From Pseudoruegeria sp. HB172150 (GTDB taxonomy: Bacteria > Pseudomonadota > Alphaproteobacteria > Rhodobacterales > Rhodobacteraceae), in contig NZ_JAATNG010000001.1 of the NCBI RefSeq assembly GCF_013184805.1, positions 806,001-870,000 on the forward strand: a DNA stretch of 64,000 bases, read 5' to 3'. This document shows positions 52,469 to 60,550 of this stretch, piece by piece. The position numbers and the translations under genes are program-made. The notes under the pieces are model-generated. The model was given only the letters and a program-made list of their open reading frames with translations, did no database searches and was not told the DNA's origin. The first letter of the stretch is position 1. The number at the start of each line of letters is the position of its first letter.

Positions 52469-55027
52469 TCAGCGTTCGCTGCTCCATTCCAGCAGTGCTG
52501 TACGGGTCTCTTCCCAAAGATCCGCCACCTCGCGCAAATCCCGGGACTCGATGGCGCCTCCGCGCTTGAGCTTGGTCTCGATCGCTGCCAACGCATCACG
52601 CAGGGCCGAGAAACCGAAAACGCCGCAGGTTCCCGCGCATTTGTGCACTGCGCGCCTGAGCTCGTCGTTCTGCAGCCCACCGCCTATGCGATCTATGTCC
52701 CACGTGATCTCTGCGATGCTCCGGTCCAGCAGGGCCGTGCTTCCCTTGGTGACGAAACGCTCAAGGTTCTCGGTCGAAAGCAAAGCAGACTCGCATCGGC
52801 GGACGGAATCCTTGGGCGCTGGAATGTCGCTCTGTTCGGTTTCTCCGGCGACCACGGCAAGGGTCTGACGAAGAGTCTCCCGGTCAAGCGGTTTGCTGAT
52901 GCAATGCGACATGCCCGCCTCGCGAAAACCGGCGATTTCCTCCGGTAATGCGTGGGCCGTGATGGCAACGATTGGTGTTTTTGCTGAAGCCCCGTCACCG
53001 GCGCGGATGTTCCGGGCGGCTTCCGGCCCGTCCATCACCGGCATCGAGACATCCATCAGGATAACGTCGAACTGTTTCGCCGCCGCCCATTCCACGCCGG
53101 CGCGTCCATTCACGGCCTCGGTAACGGTATGCCCGTCGGCCTCCAGGATCTCTCTCGCGACCAGACGGTTGATCTCGTTATCCTCGACAAGCAGGACGTC
53201 GAGCGGCGATACTTGCGATATCGCTGTGTTTTCAACACGCGCCCTCGGCGTCGCCAGCGGGAAAACGGCACGTTCGAACGGCAGGCGCAGCCAGAACAGG
53301 CTGCCTTCGCCGCGCACGCTTTCCACACCGGTCTCACCGCCCATCAGCTTGGCAAAGCGGCGCGCGATCCCGAGGCCAAGACCCGTTCCGCCCGCCTGCC
53401 GCGCATAGGATGAATCCAGTGTCTCGAAATCGCGGAATATTCGGTCCAGATCCTGTTCGGCGATACCGATACCGGAGTCGATGACCCTGAACTCGATCTG
53501 TGGACTGGCAGACCCAATCAGTTCGACTTCGATCTCGACGCTTCCGGCTCGCGTGAACTTCACCGCGTTCCCGACAAGGTTCAGCAGCACCTGCCGAAGC
53601 CGGCGGGGATCGCCGACGGCCCCTTCGGACGGATCGCCTACCCAACGCCATTCGAGAGTATTGCCGTTCTTGGCGGCCAGCGGCGCCGTCGTCTCGACTA
53701 CCCCGTCCAGCAATTGCGGGATGGAGTAGGCCTTGCGTACCACCTCCATCTTGCCCGCCTCGTATTTTGCGAGGTCCAGGACATCGTTGACGAGGGAAAG
53801 AAGCAGCCGACCGGAGAACTGCATGCGGTTCAGCAATTCCTGCTGCCGGTCTGACATCGGTTCGTCCTGCATTAACTGCATCGAACCGAGCAGACCGTTC
53901 AGTGGCGTCCGCATCTCGTGGCTCATGACCGCAAGGAACTCCGCCTTCGACCGTTCTCCCGCCAGCGCCCTGTCCCGTGCCTCGGTCAGGTTGTCTTCCG
54001 CAGCGCGCCGCCGCGAAATGTCGCGGATATAAGCGACAAAGACACGCCCGCCGGCATCTTCTGCCTGATCGACCGACACCTCGGCAGGAAACTCGCGCCC
54101 CGAGCTGTCTACGGCAGTCACTTCGAATTGCCGGGCACCGGCCGTCGGTCGCGAACCGTCTCGGAGAAAGCGGAAATAATCCTGCTGGGCCTTTTCGCGC
54201 ATGTGCTCCGGCAACAGCGTATCGATCAGCTTCTCACCCAATGTCTGTTCCCGGGAAAGCCCAAACGTCTGCTCCGCCGCCGGGTTGAACTCCAGAATCA
54301 GGCCCCGGGCGTTGGCGACGACGATCGCGTCCTGCGAGGTTTCGACAATCGTCCGCATCCTTGCCGAAGTTCGCTGCACTTCTTCGGCGCGGCTGGCCGA
54401 AAGGCTGGACAACCGGAACATTGCCATGGCGACAAGCACCAGCCCCGCAAAAAGGACCGCCAATACAATTGCCAGCAGGATCAGTGTTCGGACCAGCCCC
54501 TCGCGCCGGCTGTCAGACACCTCCGCAAAGGCCCCTAGCCCGGCGAGAGAGAATCTTCTTACTTCATCAGAGACGTCTTCGGCGCTCCTGACGATATCCG
54601 GCAGCGCCGATAGGAGTGCGGCATCATCGCCGTCAATCAGCGGAACAGTATCGTCGAGAAATGCGCGAACCCGGCTCCGCGGTTCGTCATAGGTGCTGTC
54701 CCTGCGCAGCGAGCGGAATACGACGCCCTTCTCGATCGTATCCATCCGGCTGTAGAAGACGTCGAACCGTCGGCGTACCTGGTCCAGCAGGGCAGGGTCA
54801 TCCTGCGCACGCTGCAAAGCCAGCTCGAAGCGCAGAAACTCCACATCCGCCTGTGCCAGGCTCCATTGCAGGTTATCGGAGTTGGCGGTCGAAACCTCCT
54901 CGATTTCGCGCAGCAGCACCCAGGCCATGAAGGTGATCAGCCCGATGCAGGCGGCCAGTGCAAAGGCCGTGACCCCGGTGCGGAGCCACGGCTGGGTGCT
55001 GGTCTCGGTCCTGTCGGTGCCTGCCAC
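52469..55027 (-). CDS. Hybrid sensor histidine kinase with PAS, REC and Hpt domains
   Basis: GTG at 55027 with GGAGA upstream is preferred; longer frames would overlap the preceding gene by 100 bp. The 852-residue product has two membrane segments (near 20-45 and 180-205) around a helical periplasmic domain, a PAS domain (SQDAIVVANARGLILEFNPAAEQTFGLS), a dimerisation box with H370 (SHEMRTPLNG), an ATPase domain (DSGIGI, GGTGLGLGIARRF), a receiver with D659 (ILMDVSMPVMDG) and an Hpt domain with H795 (RAVHKCAGTCG). It can therefore run a full phosphorelay. It is co-encoded with a periplasmic SUOX-fold protein and probably feeds the LuxR-type regulator at 58354. Confidence 0.9.
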   Translation of the reverse strand: MAGTDRTETSTQPWLRTGVTAFALAACIGLITFMAWVLLREIEEVSTANSDNLQWSLAQADVEFLRFELALQRAQDDPALLDQVRRRFDVFYSRMDTIEKGVVFRSLRRDSTYDEPRSRVRAFLDDTVPLIDGDDAALLSALPDIVRSAEDVSDEVRRFSLAGLGAFAEVSDSRREGLVRTLILLAIVLAVLFAGLVLVAMAMFRLSSLSASRAEEVQRTSARMRTIVETSQDAIVVANARGLILEFNPAAEQTFGLSREQTLGEKLIDTLLPEHMREKAQQDYFRFLRDGSRPTAGARQFEVTAVDSSGREFPAEVSVDQAEDAGGRVFVAYIRDISRRRAAEDNLTEARDRALAGERSKAEFLAVMSHEMRTPLNGLLGSMQLMQDEPMSDRQQELLNRMQFSGRLLLSLVNDVLDLAKYEAGKMEVVRKAYSIPQLLDGVVETTAPLAAKNGNTLEWRWVGDPSEGAVGDPRRLRQVLLNLVGNAVKFTRAGSVEIEVELIGSASPQIEFRVIDSGIGIAEQDLDRIFRDFETLDSSYARQAGGTGLGLGIARRFAKLMGGETGVESVRGEGSLFWLRLPFERAVFPLATPRARVENTAISQVSPLDVLLVEDNEINRLVAREILEADGHTVTEAVNGRAGVEWAAAKQFDVILMDVSMPVMDGPEAARNIRAGDGASAKTPIVAITAHALPEEIAGFREAGMSHCISKPLDRETLRQTLAVVAGETEQSDIPAPKDSVRRCESALLSTENLERFVTKGSTALLDRSIAEITWDIDRIGGGLQNDELRRAVHKCAGTCGVFGFSALRDALAAIETKLKRGGAIESRDLREVADLWEETRTALLEWSSER

Positions 55028-55062
55028 TGCGGTCTCCGAACGTCTTTGCCGCGTCGACCGGG

Positions 55063-55572
55063 TTATTCCCCGACGACGATACGGTCCAGTTGCCAGATGC
55101 TGCGAGAATAGATCAACTCGGTCTGGTAGTCGGAGCTTGAATCGTACGGGTAAACCACCCACAGCGGTCCCTTGTCGCGAACCGACATCGTTTCGCCGTT
55201 GTTCAGATAGGCAACAATCGGGCCGTCCTCGACCCAGTCCTCTCGCGGAATCTCGACGGAATAGTCGTTGATTGCAGTGGCGTTCAGAACATCGCCTTCG
55301 GCACCAACTGCCTCCATCAGGGTGGCCAGCGGCACGCCGGTGAAGCTCTGGATCCCTTCCGTCCAGATCGTCGACGTCTCGAATGTCACGGCTTCCAAGG
55401 CTTCGAGCATAGAAAGATCGAAGACTGCGGCGTCGCCGTCATTGGTTTCGGCGATGGCTCCTGTGATCGTCAGGATCACATGGCCTTCGGGCGCGGCCAG
55501 TTCATCGGCAACAGCCGCCATTGGTAACATCGGCAGCATGGCCAGTGCGGCGCGGGTGAGAAACGAATGCAT
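55063..55572 (-). CDS. Periplasmic SUOX/molybdopterin-fold protein without cysteine
   Basis: GAGGAGGAGCC precedes ATG. The 169-residue product has a signal peptide ending near VADE and the oxidoreductase molybdopterin-binding fold pattern: TFETSTIWTEGIQSFTGVPLATLMEA, NDYSVEIPREDW, RDKGPLWVVYPYD and YSRSIWQLDRIVV. The molybdenum-ligand cysteine of sulfite oxidase is missing; there is no cysteine at all. Catalysis is unlikely and it may instead sense a ligand for the adjacent hybrid kinase, whose gene starts 35 bp downstream. Confidence 0.78.
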   Translation of the reverse strand: MHSFLTRAALAMLPMLPMAAVADELAAPEGHVILTITGAIAETNDGDAAVFDLSMLEALEAVTFETSTIWTEGIQSFTGVPLATLMEAVGAEGDVLNATAINDYSVEIPREDWVEDGPIVAYLNNGETMSVRDKGPLWVVYPYDSSSDYQTELIYSRSIWQLDRIVVGE

Positions 55573-55644
55573 GGCTCCTCCTCAGGGTTGTTTGAACCGG
55601 TAATGCCACATCCGCCTTGTTGGCGCATCGGGGCATCGGAGGTA

Positions 55645-55670
55645 CCCACCTATCCGATCGGATAGGTGGG
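55645..55670. promoter_or_regulatory. EPS box 2, perfect 26-bp palindrome before the sensor genes
   Basis: The half site CCCACCTATCCGA at 55645-55657 is followed directly by its exact reverse complement to 55670. It contains the core CCTATCCGATCGGATAGG and lies 73 bp upstream of the SUOX-fold gene that precedes the hybrid kinase. With no loop and no T-run it is better read as an operator than a terminator for galU. Confidence 0.75.
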
Positions 55671-55684
55671 CATGGATTTGGCCC

Positions 55685-56575
55685 TCAGGCCGCATGGCGC
55701 ATTCGGAGCGAGCCGATCATGTCGAGCGCGTCCGACAGCTCCGGCTGCAGGCCGGGCCGATCCAGCGCGAAGGCGATATTCGCCTTCAGAAATCCCGCGA
55801 CGGACCCGCAATCGTACCGTTGGCCTTCGAACCGGAAACCCGATACCGGCAGGTTTCCGGCATCGGCCGTGATCGCATCGGTCAGTTGGATCTCTCCCCC
55901 GGCGCCCAGGCGCTGCGTCGCAACGCGGTCGAACACGACCGGGTCGAGAATGTAGCGGCCGACAACCGCGAGACGTGAGGGCGCGTCCTCAGGGCTTGGC
56001 TTTTCCACCAGCCCGCGCGCATGGGCGACACGGCCGGTTTCCGATGCGACGTCCAGTATCCCGTAGGAAGAGACATCCGCCGTAGCGACTTCCATCGCGG
56101 CCACCAGGTGGCCACCTGTCCGGGCATGTGCGTCGACCATCTGTGCCAGGCATCCCTGCGGTGCGCGGATGACGTCATCCGGCAGCAGCACGGCGAATGG
56201 CCGGTTACCGACGATCCGCCGCGCCAGCCCGACCGCATGGCCAAGCCCGCGCGGGCTGTCCTGGCGGATGAAGCTGTGGCTGCCCGCCGGCAAGGCACTG
56301 CGACGGATCGCGGCAAGCTGGTCGGCCTTGCCGGCATTCGACAGGCGCCTTTCCAGTTCCGGCGAGGCATCGAAGTGGTCTTCCAGCGCGGTCTTCCCGG
56401 CCGAGGTGATGAAAAGGAACTCCTCGATCCCCGCTTCGCGGGCTTCTTCGACCGCGTATTCGATCAACGGCCTGTCGACGAGCGGCAGCATCTCTTTCGG
56501 GACCGATTTGGTCGCAGGCAGAAACCGGGTGCCGAGGCCGGCAACGGGAAAGACGGCAATCTTGACGTGGGTCAT
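55685..56575 (-). CDS. galU: UTP-glucose-1-phosphate uridylyltransferase
   Basis: The 296-residue enzyme begins with the nucleotide-binding motif FPVAGLGTRFLPATKSVPKEMLPLVDRPLIEYAVEEA and contains RQDSPRGLGHAVGLAR, LPDDVI and LVEKPSPEDAPSRLAVVGRYIL, all as in GalU. It makes UDP-glucose, precursor for the exopolysaccharide. It follows the fused transferase gene by 21 bp in the same unit, showing that sugar supply is co-expressed with assembly. Confidence 0.93.
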   Translation of the reverse strand: MTHVKIAVFPVAGLGTRFLPATKSVPKEMLPLVDRPLIEYAVEEAREAGIEEFLFITSAGKTALEDHFDASPELERRLSNAGKADQLAAIRRSALPAGSHSFIRQDSPRGLGHAVGLARRIVGNRPFAVLLPDDVIRAPQGCLAQMVDAHARTGGHLVAAMEVATADVSSYGILDVASETGRVAHARGLVEKPSPEDAPSRLAVVGRYILDPVVFDRVATQRLGAGGEIQLTDAITADAGNLPVSGFRFEGQRYDCGSVAGFLKANIAFALDRPGLQPELSDALDMIGSLRMRHAA

Positions 56576-56596
56576 GTCTGTGTTCCTTTCAGGCTT

Positions 56597-58003
56597 TCAA
56601 TAGGCGCCGCGGCCGCCAAGCACGGCGCGGAAGGTCATGGCGATTAGGATGAGATCCAGCAGGATCGTGCGTGAACGGGCATAGGCAAGGTCCATGTCGA
56701 CCATCTTGTCGAACCCGATTTCGGCGCGGCCGGAGACCTGCCACACGCCGGTAAGCCCCGGCTTGACCGACAGGCGGCCGAGTGCGCGTTCCGGATAGGC
56801 ATCGACCTCTTCCGGCAGCGCCGGGCGCGGCCCGACCACCGACATTTCTCCGCGCAGCACGTTCAGGATCTGCGGCAACTCGTCGATGGAAAAGCGCCGC
56901 AGCAGCCTTCCGACCCGCGTTACCCGCGGGTCGTTGCGCGACTTGAAGCACACGCCTTCGCGGTCGGACCGCGCCAGCAGGGCCGCACGCCGCGCTTCGG
57001 CATCGACATGCATGGAGCGGAACTTGAACATGGTGAAGGGCGTGCCATCCTTGCCGATCCGCGCCTGCCGGAACAGCACCGGACCGCGGCTGTCGATCTT
57101 GATCGCCAGGGCGAGCAAGACCACCAGCGGCGAAAGGACCGCAAGCGCGCCGCCAGCCAATGCGATGTCGATGAGGCGGCGCGTGGCCAACATGCGATCC
57201 GCCTTCGCCATCGCGGCGACCGCCGCATGGGCGAGGAAGGTCGCGTTTCCGATCAGGTAGCGCCCCGCCAGCCGACGCGGTTCCATCGCCAGCCGCCAGA
57301 TCCATTCGCATTTCGCCTTTCGCACCGCGCCAGGCGCACGCTTCACGCGCTCGGCGAGAAAGTCGAACAGGGCGCCGACGCCCATGGTAATGCGGGCGTC
57401 GATGCGGCGGGCGTTGCGGGCCAGCCAAAGGTCCTGCTGCGGCACGCCCAGGGCGACCAGCAGGATGTCGGGCCGGGCGGCGTTGATCGCGGCGATCGCG
57501 GCGGTCTCGTCCTCCATCCCCCGATAGCCGTCACGCGTTCCGACGATCCTCAGTCCGGGGATCTGCAGGCACAGCTTGTCAGCCGCAACCTCTGCGACGC
57601 CATCCTGGCCGCCCAGCAGGAACACGGTCAGACCGCGCGCCGCGGCCTGCCACAGCAGGGCAGGCGTGAAATCGGTGCCGTTCAGGTTGGCAAGGAAACG
57701 ACGCCCCTGCATCCGCGCGGCCAGCTCGACGCCGATACCGTCCGGCAGAACCATGTCCGCCGTCGCCAGCGCGTCATGATAGTCCGGGTTGCGGCGGGCA
57801 ACATTGGCGCAATGGGCGTTGAGAAAGGCAACGCGGCTGCGCCTGCCGGGCGTGAGCAATTCGGTGATCACGGTCTGAGCGTCGGCAGAGATGACGTCCA
57901 GTCCGAAAAGCGGGATCGTTTCGATGCCGCGCGCCGGTGCAGCAACGGGCGAGACGCTGCTGTCATTGCGGAAACCGGCCATTCCGTGATGTGCAAAAGT
58001 CAT
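56597..58003 (-). CDS. Fused WecG/TagA glycosyltransferase and ExoY-type initiating transferase
   Basis: Residues 25-240 form a WecG/TagA/CpsF (GT26) domain: VAFLNAHCANVARRNPDY, LPDGIGVELAARMQG, VFLLGGQDGVAE, VALGVPQQDLWLARN and GVGALFDFLAERVKRAPG. After one or two membrane segments (ALAGGALAVLSPLVVLLALAI near 275-300) residues 300-468 form a polyprenyl phosphate sugar-phosphotransferase: GPVLFRQARIGKDGTPFTMFKFRSM, RDPRVTRVGRLLRRFSIDELPQ, VGPRP and KPGLTGVWQVSGR. One protein could thus add both the first and the second sugar to the lipid carrier. It is divergent from the response regulator across a region holding EPS box 3. Confidence 0.9.
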   Translation of the reverse strand: MTFAHHGMAGFRNDSSVSPVAAPARGIETIPLFGLDVISADAQTVITELLTPGRRSRVAFLNAHCANVARRNPDYHDALATADMVLPDGIGVELAARMQGRRFLANLNGTDFTPALLWQAAARGLTVFLLGGQDGVAEVAADKLCLQIPGLRIVGTRDGYRGMEDETAAIAAINAARPDILLVALGVPQQDLWLARNARRIDARITMGVGALFDFLAERVKRAPGAVRKAKCEWIWRLAMEPRRLAGRYLIGNATFLAHAAVAAMAKADRMLATRRLIDIALAGGALAVLSPLVVLLALAIKIDSRGPVLFRQARIGKDGTPFTMFKFRSMHVDAEARRAALLARSDREGVCFKSRNDPRVTRVGRLLRRFSIDELPQILNVLRGEMSVVGPRPALPEEVDAYPERALGRLSVKPGLTGVWQVSGRAEIGFDKMVDMDLAYARSRTILLDLILIAMTFRAVLGGRGAY

Positions 58004-58353
58004 GGGGGCAGTCCTTCGGTTTGTCTGCCGTCGAGATGCCGCGACGCCCCCGATTCCGGCAACGAAGCAGCGGGACAGTCTCCAGACCCGGTAGGATTAC
58101 CCTTTGAACTTTCAGGAGAATCCTCTGCCCAATCGAGCAAAGTCACATCCGATGGAACTGATGCCCACTATCCGAAGGGATAGCCGGAGTAACCAGGATT
58201 CCTGTTCAGATACCGCCCACCGATGGTGTAGGAGTTATCAGATGAAGAATGGAAACATGTGCCGACGGGCCTAAAGTGTACAAAGGACAAGTAATTCTGC
58301 CGGCGGTTGCTGTGTGACCGGCAGATCCCGGTAGGAACGAGTAAGGAGCGAGA
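58004..58353. other. Divergent promoter region, fused transferase / response regulator
   Basis: No gene is visible in these 350 bp. The region contains EPS box 3 at 58167-58184 and should drive both the galU unit and the response regulator gene. Confidence 0.6.
58167..58184. promoter_or_regulatory. EPS box 3
   Basis: ACTATCCGAAGGGATAGC matches the palindrome with CTATCC and GGATAG arms intact (58168-58173 and 58178-58183). It lies 164 bp from the fused transferase start and 170 bp from the response regulator start. Confidence 0.7.
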
Positions 58354-58965
58354 ATGCGGATACTCATTGCCGACGACCACGATCTGCTTCGCGACACGCT
58401 TGTCATGTTCTTCGAGTCCGAGGACGGCATCGAGACCGATACCGCGATGGATCTGGAAGAAGCCGCGCAGAAGGTTTCCGATGCGCCCTACGATCTTGTC
58501 TTACTCGATTACACCATGCCGGGCATGAACGGCCTCAACGGCCTGCAGCGGATCCGGGAAATCCCAGGCGACCACAGGGTCGCGATCATTTCGGGAACCG
58601 CCAATCGCGAGGTCGCCGAAACTGCGCTCGAGGCCGGCGCGGCCGGCTTCCTTCCCAAGACGCTGTCGGCGAAGTCGCTGGTGAACGCGATCCGCTTCAT
58701 GGCCATGGGCGAGCAATACGCGCCGCTCGATTTCATGCGCGCGGCAGAGAACGAGCCGGCCCACCCGCTGGCCGAGAAACTGTCCCAGCGCGAACAGGAG
58801 GTTCTCAAGGGGCTGACCGAGGGCAAGTCGAACAAGGAGATCGCACGCGATCTCGACATCCGCGAGCCGACGGTGAAGCTGCACGTCAAGACCCTCTACC
58901 GCAAGATCGGCGCGTCCAACCGGACGCAGGCCGCGATGATCGCAAAGGACGAAGGCCTGTTCTGA
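58354..58965 (+). CDS. LuxR/NarL-type response regulator of the EPS locus
   Basis: AAGGAGCGAG precedes ATG at 58354. The 203-residue protein has a receiver domain with D8/D9 (IADDHD), phospho-acceptor D52 (LLDYTMPGMNG) and K102 (FLPKTL), and a C-terminal LuxR helix-turn-helix (LSQREQEVLKGLTEGKSNKEIARDLDIREPTVKLHVKTLYRKIGASNRTQA). It is flanked by two copies of the CCTATCCG palindrome and lies between assembly genes, so it is the natural binder of these boxes. The hybrid kinase with Hpt at 52469 is the likely phosphate donor. Confidence 0.92.
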   Translation: MRILIADDHDLLRDTLVMFFESEDGIETDTAMDLEEAAQKVSDAPYDLVLLDYTMPGMNGLNGLQRIREIPGDHRVAIISGTANREVAETALEAGAAGFLPKTLSAKSLVNAIRFMAMGEQYAPLDFMRAAENEPAHPLAEKLSQREQEVLKGLTEGKSNKEIARDLDIREPTVKLHVKTLYRKIGASNRTQAAMIAKDEGLF

Positions 58966-58983
58966 CCTATCCGTACGGATAGG
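58966..58983. promoter_or_regulatory. EPS box 4, perfect 18-bp palindrome
   Basis: CCTATCCGTACGGATAGG begins directly after the response regulator stop codon and lies 91 bp before the chain-length gene. It is a perfect palindrome and defines the consensus used for boxes 1-3. Confidence 0.75.
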
Positions 58984-59074
58984 CCCGGCACTCCGATTTC
59001 TCCCCCGGACAATCCAGCCGCGCAGGCGATCCGGAAGGGCGAGGAATGTAGAACGCGGGCAAGGAGACTTGCCC

Positions 59075-60550
59075 ATGAAACCCGACCAGACCCGCCGCCG
59101 CATACTCCGCGTCCCGCCGCTTGTCCGGCTGCCATTCCGTCAGCTGTCCATCGCGCGGCTGCTGCGCGGCGGTCGTCTTTCCGATGGCGGGCGCTTGCCG
59201 CGCTATGCCGGGATATTCGCCATTGGGGCCGCATGCATCTGGGCGCCGATCTACGGTTATCTCACGACCGCGCCCTTGCGCTATACGTCGGGTTTTTCGC
59301 TGATCCTGCCCGGCTCGGGCGCCTCCGCCTCGGTCAACCTCGACAGCATCGGGCAGGCATCTTCCTACGCCAACTCGCCCTTCGCCTCATCCTCCGTCAG
59401 TCCGACAGAGACCTACAAGCGCTTGCTCGCAGCGGAACGGATCGTGGCCGCCGCCGCTTCGTCGCTGTCGATGCGCTCCCGCGATTTCGGCCAGCCGCGC
59501 GTGGAACTGGTGGACCAGACCAGCCTTATCCACGTGTCCATAGCCGGCGGCGCGCCGGAAGACGCGCAGGCCCGCGGCGAGGCGCTTCTGGCGTCGTTTT
59601 TCGCAGAGATCGAGGCGTTGCGCACCGACGAGGCGCAGATGCGCGAAACCAGCGCCGGAACGGCAATAGCAGAGTACCGCAACTCCGTCCTCGCCACCCG
59701 CGAAGAGATCTCGCGCCTCCAGAGAGAGAACGGACTTATTTCTACCGTCCAGTATGAGTCCCTAGTCGCCGAAACGGACACGCTGGCGCAGCGAGTCCGC
59801 GACATGGGGGTGCAGCTCGAGGAAAAGACCAGCGCGGTCAGGGCGCTGGAGACATCGCTCGGCCTGAACCCGCGGCTGGCCGCCGCCGCACTGCGGCTCC
59901 ACGCCGACATAGAATTCGCGGCGCTCGTCAAGGAAATGTCCGAACGCGCGGCGGAACTGTCCCAGGCACGCAGCCGCTACGGCGAAAACCACCCCGAGGT
60001 GCTGTCGGCCCGCGATGGGCACGAGGCCGCGAGGATCGAGGCATTGCGCCGTGCCATGACCCTGACCGGCCTGACATCCGACGACCTTGCCGCACTCGAC
60101 CTCTCCCATGTCGGCAGCCGCGCCGCCCTGCTTAGCGATCTGGTCACCTTCGAGGCGCAGCGTGCCGGGCTGGCGGCCGAGCACAGGGCCCTGACCGCCC
60201 GGCTGGACGCCGCCGAGACACGGCGCGTCGAACTGATCGAGCCGGCCGCCCGCCTCGAAGACCTGCAACGCGACTTCGCCGTGGCCGAAGCCGTCTTCGC
60301 CTCCGCCATGGCGCGAACCCAGACCACCAAGACCGATCTCTATGCGTCCTACCCGCTGGTTCAGGTCCTCGAAGATCCCAGCCTGCCGACCGAGCCGACC
60401 TCGCCGAAGCGCAAACTGGCCGTCGCCGCCGGGATCGCCGCGACCTTCTTTCTGCTCGTCGGCCTCTTCCTAGGCTGGATCCGCCGCCCGCTGATCGACC
60501 GCCTGTTGGCGCCGGGCGCCGATGCGACCGTTCTGATGGCCGCGGAATGA
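59075..60550 (+). CDS. Polysaccharide co-polymerase (Wzz/ExoP-like) without kinase domain
   Basis: AAGGAG at 59061-59066 supports ATG at 59075. The 491-residue protein has a membrane segment near 43-65, a long periplasmic part with coiled-coil stretches (REEISRLQRENGLISTVQYESLVAETDTLAQRVRD and later heptads), the PxxP-type TEPTSPKRKLAVAAG motif and a second membrane segment near 450-470. The tyrosine-kinase domain of Wzc/ExoP is missing, and no separate kinase gene is seen. It should set chain length and link the inner membrane to the Wza-like channel. Its stop overlaps the next start (ATGA). Confidence 0.85.
   Translation: MKPDQTRRRILRVPPLVRLPFRQLSIARLLRGGRLSDGGRLPRYAGIFAIGAACIWAPIYGYLTTAPLRYTSGFSLILPGSGASASVNLDSIGQASSYANSPFASSSVSPTETYKRLLAAERIVAAAASSLSMRSRDFGQPRVELVDQTSLIHVSIAGGAPEDAQARGEALLASFFAEIEALRTDEAQMRETSAGTAIAEYRNSVLATREEISRLQRENGLISTVQYESLVAETDTLAQRVRDMGVQLEEKTSAVRALETSLGLNPRLAAAALRLHADIEFAALVKEMSERAAELSQARSRYGENHPEVLSARDGHEAARIEALRRAMTLTGLTSDDLAALDLSHVGSRAALLSDLVTFEAQRAGLAAEHRALTARLDAAETRRVELIEPAARLEDLQRDFAVAEAVFASAMARTQTTKTDLYASYPLVQVLEDPSLPTEPTSPKRKLAVAAGIAATFFLLVGLFLGWIRRPLIDRLLAPGADATVLMAAE

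Noticed and set aside
55645-55670. Reading the 26-bp palindrome as a terminator for galU
   Set aside because: It has no loop and no T-run, and the same core occurs in three other promoter regions of the locus, so an operator is more likely. Dual use is not excluded.
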